From CAIYRG01 sp035318785 (GTDB lineage: Bacteria; Pseudomonadota; Alphaproteobacteria; Micropepsales; Micropepsaceae), in assembly GCA_035318785.1 (NCBI GenBank), contig DATHDZ010000342.1:1-23426 (forward strand): 23,426 nt of DNA, read 5' to 3'. Shown here piece after piece: positions 14,721 to 22,393 of the stretch. A program made the position numbers and the translations under genes. Each line of letters begins with the position of its first letter. The first letter of the stretch is position 1. A model generated the notes under the pieces. That model searched no databases. It had not been told where the DNA came from and worked only from the letters and a program-made list of their open reading frames with translations.

Positions 14721-16214
14721 ATGAGGACCCTGACGCATTTCATCGGCGGTGAGCATGTCGGCGGCACAAGCGGCCGCTTCGGCGATGTGTTCGATCCGGC
14801 AACCGGCGAGGTGCAAGCGCGCGTGCCTCTGGCCAATGCAGCAGATTTGCGCCAGGCGGTAGAAGCTGCTTCGAAAGCGTTCCCGCAATGGTCGGGGCTC
14901 AATCCGCAACGCCGCGCCCGCGTGATGTTCAATTTCAAATCGCTGGTCGAGAAGAACATGGATGCGCTGGCGCATCTGCTCTCCAGCGAACACGGCAAGG
15001 TCATCGCCGATTCCAAGGGCGATATCCAGCGTGGGTTAGAGGTGATCGAATTCGCCTGCGGCATTCCCCATCTCGCCAAGGGCGAATTCACCGAAGGCGC
15101 GGGACCCGGCATCGACGTCTATTCGATGCGTCAACCTTTGGGCGTGGTCGCCGGAATCACGCCGTTCAACTTTCCCGCCATGATCCCGATGTGGATGTTC
15201 GGGGTCGCGATCGCATGCGGAAATTGTTTCATTCTCAAGCCGAGCGAAAAAGACCCGAGCGTGCCGCTGCGTTTGGCCGAGCTGATGATGGAGGCGGGCG
15301 CGCCGGCGGGCGTGCTGCAGGTCGTGAACGGCGACAAGGAAGCCGTCGATGCGATCCTGGATGATCGGGACATTCAGGCGGTGAGCTTCGTCGGCTCATC
15401 GGCCATCGCGGAATATGTTTACGGGCGCGGCACGGCCCATGGAAAGCGCGTGCAGGCGATGGGCGGCGCCAAGAACCATGCCATCGTCATGCCCGACGCC
15501 GACCTCGACCAGGTCGCGAACGAGCTGATGGGCGCAGGCTATGGCTCCGCCGGCGAGCGCTGCATGGCGATCTCGGTCGTGGTGCCGGTAACCGAACGGT
15601 TGGCGGAATCGCTGGTCAGCAAATTGAAGCGGCGCGTGGAAGCGCTGAAGGTCGGTCTTCCGACCGACGAGGATGCGGCCTATGGCCCGCTGATCACGGC
15701 GGCGCACCGCAAGAAAGTGCTCGACTACATCGCACTTGGCGAGAAGGAAGGCGCCGAGCTTGTGGTCGATGGCCGCGGCTTCAAGATGCAAGGCTATGAG
15801 AACGGATTCTACCTCGGCGGTTCGCTGTTCGACCGGGTGACGTCGAACATGAAAACCTATCAGGAAGAGATCTTCGGCCCCGTACTGCAGATCGCGCGCG
15901 CCCGTGATTTCGACGAGGCGCTTTCGCTTCCATCCCGGCACCAATATGGCAATGGCGCCGCGATCTTCACCCGCGACGGCGACACGGCACGCGAATTCGC
16001 CTCGCGCGTGAATGTCGGCATGGTCGGGATCAATGTGCCCATTCCCGTGCCGCTCGCTTATTACAGTTTCGGCGGCTGGAAGCGCTCGGCCTTCGGCGAT
16101 GCAAACCAGCACGGCGCCGACGGCGTGCGCTTCTACACAAAGCTAAAGACGGTCACCGCGCGATGGCCCAAGGGCGCGCGCGATTCCAGTTTCATCATGC
16201 CCACAATGCGGTGA
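14721..16214 (+). CDS. mmsA: CoA-acylating methylmalonate-semialdehyde dehydrogenase
   Basis: This 497-residue aldehyde dehydrogenase converts methylmalonate semialdehyde, CoA and NAD+ to propionyl-CoA, CO2 and NADH in valine and myo-inositol breakdown. Visible features are the N-terminal HFIGGEHVGGTSG, PFNFP (148-152), the NAD-binding KPSEKDP (173-179), SFVGSS (222-227) and the catalytic Cys281 in YGSAGERCMA. Where hydrolytic family members carry a general-base glutamate (GGKNP type), this protein has MGGAKNHAIV, matching the CoA-acylating MMSDH class. A ribosome site AAGGGGA precedes the start. It follows the TA-like pair by nine bases but is functionally unrelated to it. Confidence 0.96.
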   Translation: MRTLTHFIGGEHVGGTSGRFGDVFDPATGEVQARVPLANAADLRQAVEAASKAFPQWSGLNPQRRARVMFNFKSLVEKNMDALAHLLSSEHGKVIADSKGDIQRGLEVIEFACGIPHLAKGEFTEGAGPGIDVYSMRQPLGVVAGITPFNFPAMIPMWMFGVAIACGNCFILKPSEKDPSVPLRLAELMMEAGAPAGVLQVVNGDKEAVDAILDDRDIQAVSFVGSSAIAEYVYGRGTAHGKRVQAMGGAKNHAIVMPDADLDQVANELMGAGYGSAGERCMAISVVVPVTERLAESLVSKLKRRVEALKVGLPTDEDAAYGPLITAAHRKKVLDYIALGEKEGAELVVDGRGFKMQGYENGFYLGGSLFDRVTSNMKTYQEEIFGPVLQIARARDFDEALSLPSRHQYGNGAAIFTRDGDTAREFASRVNVGMVGINVPIPVPLAYYSFGGWKRSAFGDANQHGADGVRFYTKLKTVTARWPKGARDSSFIMPTMR

Positions 16215-16227
16215 TCATGGATCCGCG

Positions 16228-16734
16228 ATGGTGCTCATCATCGCCCGCGCCGGAATGGAGGCCATCCCCGAAACGGATGTGCTGATCCACGAGACGGCGG
16301 ACTGGCTGATCGCCAAGGGTGAACCGCTCTGGGGTCCCAACGAGACCTCGTCCGAAGAACTCGTGCGGGTTGCGCAAGCTGGCGAGCTTGTCATCGGGCG
16401 CGTCGACGGAGCGCTCGCCACCTGCATGTATCTGCATGCCGAAGATCGCCTGTTCTGGCCACAGGCCGCATCCGGCGAAGCCTTTTACGTCCATCGCCTG
16501 GCCGTGGCCCGGCGGTTCGCCGGCCGTGGCTTCGCCCACGCCATGCTGCGATGGGCGGAAGATGAAGTTCGCGCGAAAGGGCGGCTTTATCTGAGGCTGG
16601 ACTGCGAACCACGCGCGAAGCTTCTGGCGCTTTATCAAAACGCCGGCTTCGCCCGGATCGATCCGAGGCCCATTCAGGTGGGGCAGCATTTCGTGGTGCG
16701 TCACCAGAAATGTATATTACCGAGCCGCTCATAG
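16228..16734 (+). CDS. GNAT family N-acetyltransferase
   Basis: This 168-residue cytoplasmic protein has a GNAT fold. The acetyl-CoA-binding stretch is visible as YVHRLAVARRFAGRGFAHAMLRWAEDEVR (about 91-119), including the expected R-x-x-G-x-G/A pattern (RFAGRGFA), followed by LRLDCEPRAKLLALYQNAGFARI, the typical beta5-alpha4 end. The acceptor substrate is unknown. It begins 13 bases after the mmsA stop in another frame and may share that transcript. A weak promoter-like sequence for the next gene lies at its 3' end. Confidence 0.9.
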   Translation: MVLIIARAGMEAIPETDVLIHETADWLIAKGEPLWGPNETSSEELVRVAQAGELVIGRVDGALATCMYLHAEDRLFWPQAASGEAFYVHRLAVARRFAGRGFAHAMLRWAEDEVRAKGRLYLRLDCEPRAKLLALYQNAGFARIDPRPIQVGQHFVVRHQKCILPSRS

Positions 16735-16760
16735 TCGTTCATCGAATTAGGCCTTATATT
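16732..16760 (+). promoter_or_regulatory. Weak promoter-like sequence ahead of dmeF
   Basis: TATATT (16755-16760, 5 of 6) is 17 bases after TAGTCG (16732-16737, 3 of 6) in the 50-bp gap before the dmeF ATG at 16785. It is plausible only as a separately regulated promoter. Confidence 0.3.
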
Positions 16761-16784
16761 TCTTCGGCCGACGCGAGTGTCGAG

Positions 16785-17744
16785 ATGAGCGAACAGCACG
16801 ATCACGCTTGGACTCACGATCACGTCTATCTGGGCGCGGGCCACGCGCGCGCGGAATCGCGGACCCGTCTTGTCGTCTACCTCACCGCTGCCTTCATGGT
16901 CGTGGAGATCGTGGCGGGGCTCGCCTTCGGCTCCATGGCGTTGCTGGCCGACGGCGTGCACATGGCGACCCATGTGGGGGCGCTCGGCCTGGCGGCCTGG
17001 GCCTATTGGATGGCGCGGCGGCATGCGCGCAACCGGGTGTTTTCCTTCGGCTCCGGCAAATTCGGCGATCTGGCCGGATTTTCCAGCGCACTCATCCTGG
17101 GCATCATTTCGCTCGGTATCGCCGTGGAATCGGCGATGCGCCTCTACGCTCCCATTTCCATCCGCTACCGCGAGGCCATCTTCGTCGCTGCCATAGGGCT
17201 TGCAGTGAACATCATCAGCGCCGCCATGCTGCACGAAAGCAACGAGCCCGGCCCCGAAGCCGATCATCACCACGACCACAATTTGCGCGCGGCCTATGTG
17301 CACGTGTTGGCCGATGCCGCGACGTCGGTGCTCGCGCTCATTGCCCTCATCTCGGGCGCCATGTTCGGATTGCGCGCGCTCGATCCGCTGGTCGGACTTT
17401 TGGGAGCGTTCGTCATTGCGCGCTGGGCGGTCCAACTGATGCGCCAGACCGGAATCGTCCTGCTGGATGTCGAGGACGACCCGCGCTTGGCATCGGCCAT
17501 ACGCCGCACGCTGGAGGATGACTTGCACGCGCAAGTGGCCGATCTTCATCTCTGGCGGCTAGGACCCGGTCATCGCGGCTTGATCGTGTCCCTGGTGAGC
17601 CCGGTCCCTTGTTCGGCGGATGACATCAAGGCCGAGCTGCGCCGGCGCCACGTGGGATTGTCCCATGTGACCATCGAAATCGCCGTCTGCCAGGACTGTG
17701 CGCCGGGCCAAAACGCCGAAGGCCGCCAAAAGGCGGCCTTCTGA
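16785..17744 (+). CDS. dmeF: Cation diffusion facilitator, DmeF-type Co/Ni exporter
   Basis: This 319-residue inner-membrane antiporter expels divalent metal ions in exchange for protons. The His-rich N-terminus (EQHDHAWTHDHVYLGAGH) and the following RTRLVVYLTAAFMVVEIVAG are typical of DmeF. Metal-site residues are visible in the second helix (LADGVHMATH, Asp56 and His59) and in the later helix (HVLADAATS, His173 and Asp177). A His-rich loop HHHDH (161-165) separates them, and a C-terminal soluble domain has VADLHLWRLGPGHRG and CSADDIKAELRRRH. The start at 16785 removes an unrelated N-terminal extension that overlaps the GNAT gene. DmeF is usually induced through DmeR, but no dmeR neighbour is present. 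The last codons lie within a hairpin. Confidence 0.92.
   Translation: MSEQHDHAWTHDHVYLGAGHARAESRTRLVVYLTAAFMVVEIVAGLAFGSMALLADGVHMATHVGALGLAAWAYWMARRHARNRVFSFGSGKFGDLAGFSSALILGIISLGIAVESAMRLYAPISIRYREAIFVAAIGLAVNIISAAMLHESNEPGPEADHHHDHNLRAAYVHVLADAATSVLALIALISGAMFGLRALDPLVGLLGAFVIARWAVQLMRQTGIVLLDVEDDPRLASAIRRTLEDDLHAQVADLHLWRLGPGHRGLIVSLVSPVPCSADDIKAELRRRHVGLSHVTIEIAVCQDCAPGQNAEGRQKAAF
17718..17741. terminator. Bidirectional terminator-like hairpin between dmeF and rpsU
   Basis: GAAGGCCGCC (17718-17727) and GGCGGCCTTC (17732-17741) form a perfect 10-bp stem with an AAAA loop. The stem lies inside the last codons of dmeF and ends one base before its TGA, in the 16-bp space between convergent genes. 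No strong T-run follows on either strand, so a Rho-independent end is likely but not classical. Confidence 0.6.
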
Positions 17745-17760
17745 CCCAAAAAGGGAAAAC

Positions 17761-17973
17761 CTAGCGCGGCAGCAGGCCTTCGCGCTGCAAACGCTTGCGC
17801 TGGAGCTTGCGATAGCGGCGGATTGCTTCCGCCCGCTCGCGTGCGCGCTTTTCCGATGGTTTTTCGTAGTGGCCCCGCAATTTCATCTCGCGGAAGATGC
17901 CTTCCCGTTGCATCTTCTTTTTCAGCGCTTTGAGCGCCTGGTCGATATTGTTGTCGCGAACGATGATCTGCAA
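17761..17973 (-). CDS. rpsU: 30S ribosomal protein S21 (TTG start)
   Basis: This is the 70-residue small-subunit protein S21, which acts near the 3' end of 16S rRNA during initiation. The sequence after the start reads QIIVRDNNIDQALKALKKK, then MQREGIFREMKLRGHYEKPSEKRARERAEA and a basic tail ending REGLLPR, the standard S21 pattern and length. No ATG or GTG is available at the usual N-terminus. The start is the TTG at 17973, preceded by AAGGAG with a six-base spacer, an excellent ribosome site that settles the choice. The longer frame to 18408 runs through the divergent gene and is not real. It is divergent from the GlcG-like gene and convergent with dmeF. Confidence 0.93.
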   Translation of the reverse strand: MQIIVRDNNIDQALKALKKKMQREGIFREMKLRGHYEKPSEKRARERAEAIRRYRKLQRKRLQREGLLPR

Positions 17974-18088
17974 GCGAGGCTCCTTCTTCTCGAATACGGC
18001 GCGGGTTCCTATCAGAACGCGCTCAAACTGTCCACCTTCCGCATGCCATAACGCATGAACGAAATCGAACGTGCCAAAGGAACCATAA

Positions 18089-18490
18089 ATGCGCAGCAAA
18101 CCCGCACTTACCATCGCCGATGCCCACAAAATGATGGCCGCAGCCAAACTCGAAGCCGGCAAGCAGAAATGGGGGGTCACCATAGCGGTTGTGGATGATG
18201 CCGGGCGGCTGTTGCTGCTCGAACGAGGCGATGGCGCAAGGCCCCAAACGGCCGAAGTGGCGACGTTGAAGGCGCGCTCGGCGGCCATCACCCACCGGCC
18301 CGGAAAGGTCTGGGAAGAGACGGTCAAGCAACGGCCCGGAATGCTGAATTTCCCCGATGCCTTCCCCATCCAGGGAGGTCTTCCCATTTTGTACCAGGGC
18401 GAAATCATCGGTGCGGTCGGGGTTTCCGGCGTGCAAAGTCACGAGGATGAGCAGGTGGCAGCGGCCGGCATCGCCGCGCTGGGAGTCTGA
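18089..18490 (+). CDS. GlcG/HbpS family heme-binding-like protein
   Basis: This 133-residue protein of the GlcG/HbpS (DUF336) family has the family core KWGVTIAVVDDAGRLLLLERGDGA, then KARSAAITHRPGKVWEE, and the C-terminal GGLPILYQGEIIGAVGVSG followed by DEQVAAAGIAAL. Some members bind heme or iron (HbpS), while others sit in glycolate operons. No signal peptide is seen, so it is probably cytoplasmic. An AAAGGA site precedes the ATG. The def gene follows 37 bp downstream on the same strand but has its own promoter inside the gap. Confidence 0.85.
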   Translation: MRSKPALTIADAHKMMAAAKLEAGKQKWGVTIAVVDDAGRLLLLERGDGARPQTAEVATLKARSAAITHRPGKVWEETVKQRPGMLNFPDAFPIQGGLPILYQGEIIGAVGVSGVQSHEDEQVAAAGIAALGV

Positions 18491-18492
18491 CT

Positions 18493-18521
18493 TTGACGCG
18501 CGGTTTCATCGACCCCATATT
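18493..18521 (+). promoter_or_regulatory. Promoter of def giving a leaderless transcript
   Basis: TTGACG (18493-18498, 5 of 6) and CATATT (18516-18521, 4 of 6) are separated by exactly 17 bases. The -10 ends six bases before the def ATG at 18528, the usual distance to a transcription start. No ribosome site is visible between them. Confidence 0.6.
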
Positions 18522-18527
18522 CCGCCC

Positions 18528-19097
18528 ATGGCTATCCTGAAAATCGCCCGCATGGGGCATCCGGTTCTGGCGGGCGTCGCTGCGCCCGTCGCCGATCCGA
18601 CCGCGCCCGAGATCAAGCGTCTGGTCGAGAACATGATCGAGACGATGGAGGACGCCAACGGCGCCGGCCTCGCGGCGCCTCAGGTCCACGTGCCGCTGCG
18701 CGTGGTGGTGTTCCAAGCGCCGGCGAGCCGGATGGAGGATGCGCTTCCCCAGACCGAAGCCTTCGATCATACCGCGCCGCTGACCGTGCTCATCAATCCG
18801 GTGATCGAAGTGCTGGACCCCATTATCGAAGGCGGCTGGGAAGGCTGTCTCTCCGTGCCCGGGATGCGCGGCTGGGTCGAGAGGCCGCGACAGATCCGCT
18901 ATATGGGTTATGACACCCAAGGGAAGCGGATCTTGCGCATTGCCAAGGGGTTCCACGCCCGGGTGGTACAGCACGAATGCGACCACATCGATGGCGTGGT
19001 CTACCCGCAGCGCATGACCGATCTCACGCGGCTGGTTTTCGAAAGCGAGATCCATCATTGGCTGGACAAGGGCGACGACAGGAACGCGGCGCAATGA
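18528..19097 (+). CDS. def: Peptide deformylase
   Basis: This 189-residue metalloenzyme removes the formyl group from the N-terminal methionine of new proteins in the cytoplasm. All three family motifs are present: GAGLAAPQ (45-52; the usual GxGLAAxQ), EGCLSVPG (105-112, with metal ligand Cys107), and HECDH (149-153, with ligands His149 and His153 and catalytic Glu150). The insertion of about 15 residues between motifs 1 and 2 (SRMEDALPQTEAFDH) and the tail ending WLDKGDDRNAAQ are within the normal range. The start at 18528 fits the family; longer frames would overlap the upstream gene. The stop overlaps the coq9 start by four bases (ATGA). Confidence 0.95.
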   Translation: MAILKIARMGHPVLAGVAAPVADPTAPEIKRLVENMIETMEDANGAGLAAPQVHVPLRVVVFQAPASRMEDALPQTEAFDHTAPLTVLINPVIEVLDPIIEGGWEGCLSVPGMRGWVERPRQIRYMGYDTQGKRILRIAKGFHARVVQHECDHIDGVVYPQRMTDLTRLVFESEIHHWLDKGDDRNAAQ

Positions 19098-19729
19098 GCG
19101 ATGCGATCCAAGAGCTCGTGCTGATGGAAGCCTTGACGGAAATCCCGGAGAGCGGCTTTTCGGAAACGACGCTGAGCAACGCCGGCGCCCGAGCAGGCGT
19201 GGGAAAGCGCGAGCTGCAGGATGCCTTTCCCAAAGGCGCCGCGAGCCTCGTCGAAGCCTTCAACGATTGGGCCGACCGGCGCATGGCGGAGATCATGGCG
19301 AAAGGCGAACCCGACCAACGCCTGCGCGACAAGGTCGCAGCGGCCGTTCGAACCCGAATCGAAGTGATCGCGCCGCATAAGGAAGCCGCGCGCAAGGCGG
19401 CAGGGTTTCTTGCAGCACCACAACACGCAGCGCTCGCGGCCAGGCTGATGATGCGGAGCGTGGATGCGATGTGGCGCGCCGCAGGCGACACCTCAAGCGA
19501 TTTTTCCTATTACACCAAGCGCGCCATGCTCGCGGGCGTGTATGGTTCGACGCTTGCCTATTGGTTCAGCGACGCGAGCGAGGGACATTCGGCGACCTGG
19601 ACCTTTCTCGGCAACCGCATCGACAATGTCATGCAGATCGAGAAATTCCGCGGGCAGGCCCGCGAGGCGATAGCCAAGCTGCCAAGTCCGTTGGACATTC
19701 TCAATTCTCTGCGCGGCGGAAAGCGGTAG
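19094..19729 (+). CDS. COQ9 family protein
   Basis: This 211-residue protein resembles COQ9, a TetR-like-fold lipid-binding protein that assists ubiquinone biosynthesis in mitochondria and alphaproteobacteria. The N-terminal helix-turn-helix-like part (TTLSNAGARAGVGKRELQDAFP) is followed by the COQ9 signature: RTRIEVIAPHKEAARKAAGF, RSVDAMWRAAGDTSSDFSYY, TKRAMLAGVYGSTLAYWF, and EGHSATWTFLGNRIDNVMQIEK. The start at 19094 overlaps the def stop. Proximity to rpsU and def recalls other alphaproteobacterial genomes. It should be cytoplasmic or peripheral on the membrane. Confidence 0.93.
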   Translation: MSDAIQELVLMEALTEIPESGFSETTLSNAGARAGVGKRELQDAFPKGAASLVEAFNDWADRRMAEIMAKGEPDQRLRDKVAAAVRTRIEVIAPHKEAARKAAGFLAAPQHAALAARLMMRSVDAMWRAAGDTSSDFSYYTKRAMLAGVYGSTLAYWFSDASEGHSATWTFLGNRIDNVMQIEKFRGQAREAIAKLPSPLDILNSLRGGKR

Positions 19730-19750
19730 TTTCCACCGTGTGAGAGACTA

Positions 19751-19877
19751 AAGAAGAACTCACTCCTCACCCGGCGCTCCAAGAAGAATTCACCCCCACC
19801 CTCGCCGCTTGCGCGGCTCGACCTGCCCTCAAGGGGCAGGTGGAACATGTCGTTCGACCCTCAATGGGAGAGGGGTG
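19751..19877. repeat. Intergenic palindromic repeat element between COQ9 and purK
   Basis: A near-direct repeat (AAGAAGAACTCAC at 19751-19763 and AAGAAGAATTCAC at 19781-19793) is followed by a hairpin of ACCTGCCC (19821-19828) and GGGCAGGT (19834-19841) with a TCAAG loop. The right part, reading TGGGAGAGGGGTGA (19865-19878), overlaps the last codons of purK. The pattern resembles the short repeats dispersed in alphaproteobacterial intergenic regions. It also could serve as a terminator for both converging genes. Confidence 0.6.
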
Positions 19878-20955
19878 AAAGCTTCGTGATGTGAGCCATC
19901 TTGCGGCCCGGCCGCACAACGCGTTTGCCATAAATGTGCAAGCCCGCCTCGCGGCCTGCGAGCGCCAGCCAATCCTCGACCTCGACACCGATGATGTTCT
20001 GCATCACTGCATCCGAATGGCGTCTTGCATCGCCCAGCGGCCAGCCCGCGACGGCGCGGATATGCTGCTCGAACTGGCTCACCACGCAGGCTTCGATGGT
20101 CCAATGGCCCGAATTGTGGACGCGCGGCGCGATCTCATTGACGGCAATCTCGCCGTTCTTGCCGATGAAGAGCTCCACACCCAAGACACCGACATAATCC
20201 AGCGCTTCCGCAATGCGGCGGGCAATCGCAACGGCTTCGCTGGCGGCCGCCGGCGTGAGCGGAGCGGGCACGGTCGAGCGGCGCAAGATGTGATTCTCAT
20301 GCTCGTTCTTCGGCGGATCATAAGCGACGAAACTGCCATCGCGACCGCGCGCAGCGACCACCGAGGCCTCGAACGCGAATTCGACGAATTTCTCGAGGAT
20401 GGCAGGCACGTCGCGATGCTCGGTATAGGCGCGCGCGGCTTCCTCGGCGCTTCTGACGATTCTTTGACCTTTGCCGTCATAGCCGAGCGTACGTGTCTTC
20501 AAGACCGCCGGCCCACCCAGGGCACGGAACGCCTCCGTCGCATCGGCCTCGCTCGCGATGTCGCGGAATGGGGCGGTGGCGATGCCGAGTCCGGCGATGA
20601 AACTTTTCTCCAGAAACCGGTCCTGCGCGACGGACAGGGCCCGCGGATTGGGCGCCACCGGCACATGGTCCGCAAGGTAATGGGCGGTGCCGTCGGGGAC
20701 ATTTTCGAATTCGAACGTCACCAGGTCGCAGGCGGCGGCGAAGTCTCCCAACGCCTGTTCATCGTCGTAATGCGCGCGGGTCCTGGCCGTGGCCACGTGG
20801 AAAGCGCAGGATTCGGTCTCATCCGAATAGATATGCGTCTTGAAACCAAGCCTTGCCGCGGCGAGAGCCAGCATGCGGCCCAATTGGCCACCGCCAAGAA
20901 TCCCGATGGTGGCCCCCGGCGGAAGCGGACTGGAAAGGATGGAAGGGGCGCTCAC
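19861..20955 (-). CDS. purK: 5-(carboxyamino)imidazole ribonucleotide synthase (GTG start)
   Basis: This 364-residue ATP-grasp enzyme converts AIR, ATP and bicarbonate to N5-CAIR in de novo purine synthesis. The start region TIGILGGGQLGRMLALAAARLGF is the family hallmark. ATP-grasp landmarks are KTRTLGYDGKGQ (about 153-164), ILEKFVEFAFEASVVAARG (about 185-203) and VNEIAPRVHNSGHWTIEAC (about 273-291). The start is GTG at 20955, overlapping the purE stop (GTGA), so the pair is translationally coupled. The last few residues (KLSPLSH) and the stop seem to come from the adjoining repeat, unlike the usual family ending; the catalytic parts are untouched. Confidence 0.95.
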   Translation of the reverse strand: MSAPSILSSPLPPGATIGILGGGQLGRMLALAAARLGFKTHIYSDETESCAFHVATARTRAHYDDEQALGDFAAACDLVTFEFENVPDGTAHYLADHVPVAPNPRALSVAQDRFLEKSFIAGLGIATAPFRDIASEADATEAFRALGGPAVLKTRTLGYDGKGQRIVRSAEEAARAYTEHRDVPAILEKFVEFAFEASVVAARGRDGSFVAYDPPKNEHENHILRRSTVPAPLTPAAASEAVAIARRIAEALDYVGVLGVELFIGKNGEIAVNEIAPRVHNSGHWTIEACVVSQFEQHIRAVAGWPLGDARRHSDAVMQNIIGVEVEDWLALAGREAGLHIYGKRVVRPGRKMAHITKLSPLSH

Positions 20956-21479
20956 GGTTTGCGTTTTTTCGGTTTCTTGCCGTTAGGAAGGTGGGCGACG
21001 GAGCGGGTCTGCTTGCCGCGCCAGGTTTCCAGCCGGCGGGAAAGCTTCGGATCCTCAAGGGCCAACAGGGCCGCGGCAAAGAGTCCCGCGTTCTTCGCCC
21101 CGGCTTGGCCGATGGCAAAGGTGGCTACCGGGATGCCGCCGGGCATCTGGGCGATGGAAAGCAGGCTGTCGAGGCCCTTGAGCGACCGCGTCTCGACCGG
21201 GACGCCGAGCACCGGTAGGACGGTCATGGAAGCCGTCATGCCGGGGAGATGGGCGGCCCCCCCAGCACCTGCGATAATGGCCTTGAGCCCCCGGGATTTC
21301 GCAGCTTTCGCGTAATCGTAAAGCCGGTCCGGGGTGCGATGGGCGGAGACTATACGGGCCTCGTAAGGGACGCCGAGTTCGCCCAGGATTTCGGCAGCCG
21401 CCTGCAAGGTCGGCCAATCGGACCGGCTTCCCATGATGATACCCACAACGGGCTTCGAGGTTGGCTTCTGGGCGGGCAT
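20952..21479 (-). CDS. purE: N5-carboxyaminoimidazole ribonucleotide mutase
   Basis: This 175-residue class I PurE moves the carboxyl group of N5-CAIR to carbon 4, forming CAIR; it works directly after PurK. Landmarks are VVGIIMGSRSDWPTLQAA (11-28), ARIVSAHRTPDRL (41-53, with the catalytic His47), AIIAGAGGAAHLPGM and VPVETRSLKGLDSLLSIAQMP. The C-terminus has a lysine-rich tail (NGKKPKKRKP) that is longer and more basic than I expect. The ATG at 21479 begins just ahead of the fold; the longer frame to 21611 is not PurE-like. It heads the purEK operon. No strong ribosome site is visible. Confidence 0.95.
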   Translation of the reverse strand: MPAQKPTSKPVVGIIMGSRSDWPTLQAAAEILGELGVPYEARIVSAHRTPDRLYDYAKAAKSRGLKAIIAGAGGAAHLPGMTASMTVLPVLGVPVETRSLKGLDSLLSIAQMPGGIPVATFAIGQAGAKNAGLFAAALLALEDPKLSRRLETWRGKQTRSVAHLPNGKKPKKRKP

Positions 21480-21640
21480 TTTTGGGTATGCTTCGGCTGG
21501 CTTGATCTGTCCGGGAAGTCCGGACGGCAGGCGGAAGCGCTGCATTATAGGGGCCCGCCCGAGGGAAGAAAGCGCTTTCCGCTGCTTTGCGTGTGGACGA
21601 TTTGATGCCAATTTCCATCATCGAGGAGTGAGTCGCACAA

Positions 21641-22393
21641 ATGACAGGCTTGGCAGAGGAGGTGAACGTCGGAAAGTCGGATCGCCCACGGCGAACGGGA
21701 CGGGCGGGTTCGCGTGGAGCGGGTACCGCGCGCGAGACCAAGCTGCCCGGCCCGGCTGCACCTATCGCCTCGGCTTCTCTTCTGGGCATTCCCGAAGAAG
21801 AATTCACCCCCAGCGTTCGCGACGCTGCCGGCAAGCTGGTTCATGAAATCGAGTTGCTTCGGCGCGAGGTAGAACAAACGCGGCTGCGGCTCGAGGACAT
21901 GGCTCGTACGGCCGATCAGGACACCTTGCTGCCGATTCTCAACCGGCGCGCTTTCGTGCGGGAAATTTCGCGGTTCATCGCTTTCGCAGAACGCTATGGC
22001 ACGCCATCGAGCCTACTCTATTTCGACCTTAACAATTTCAAGGCCGTGAATGACGCCTATGGCCATGGCGCGGGGGATGTCGTTTTGCGGCACTTTTCCG
22101 ACTTGGTCGCCAGCCAGATCCGAGACAGCGACATCCTCGCCCGTCTCGGAGGCGATGAGTTCGGTGTCCTCCTCGCCCATGTCACACTCGATCAGGCCCA
22201 AAAGAAAGCTCTCTCCGTGACGCAGAGCTTGCGCGACAAACCGCCTTTGTGGAACGGCATGCCCGTGGAATTGAGCTTCTCCTGCGGTGTGCATGAATTG
22301 CAGGCGGGCCAGAAGGCCGAGGCTGCGATGGCGGAAGCCGATTCGGCAATGTACGCGGAGAAGCGAGCCGGCGCGAAAACGCTCAGGCCGTGA
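21641..22393 (+). CDS. Diguanylate cyclase (GGDEF protein)
   Basis: This 250-residue protein makes cyclic di-GMP from two GTP. An N-terminal region of about 60 residues is disordered and basic, followed by a coiled coil (about 63-92, LVHEIELLRREVEQTRLRLED). The GGDEF domain covers about 93-248: DTLLPILNRRAF, FDLNNFKAVNDAYGHGAGD, and the intact active site RLGGDEF (168-174). An inhibitory I-site RDSD (161-164) sits five residues before GGDEF, so product feedback control is likely. No membrane helix or sensor domain is seen. GGAG at 21625-21628 lies 12 bases before the ATG. It is divergent from purE. Confidence 0.93.
   Translation: MTGLAEEVNVGKSDRPRRTGRAGSRGAGTARETKLPGPAAPIASASLLGIPEEEFTPSVRDAAGKLVHEIELLRREVEQTRLRLEDMARTADQDTLLPILNRRAFVREISRFIAFAERYGTPSSLLYFDLNNFKAVNDAYGHGAGDVVLRHFSDLVASQIRDSDILARLGGDEFGVLLAHVTLDQAQKKALSVTQSLRDKPPLWNGMPVELSFSCGVHELQAGQKAEAAMAEADSAMYAEKRAGAKTLRP

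Noticed and set aside
17974..18408. Longer N-terminus for S21
   Set aside because: It runs through the divergent GlcG-like gene, and TTG 17973 has a perfect ribosome site.
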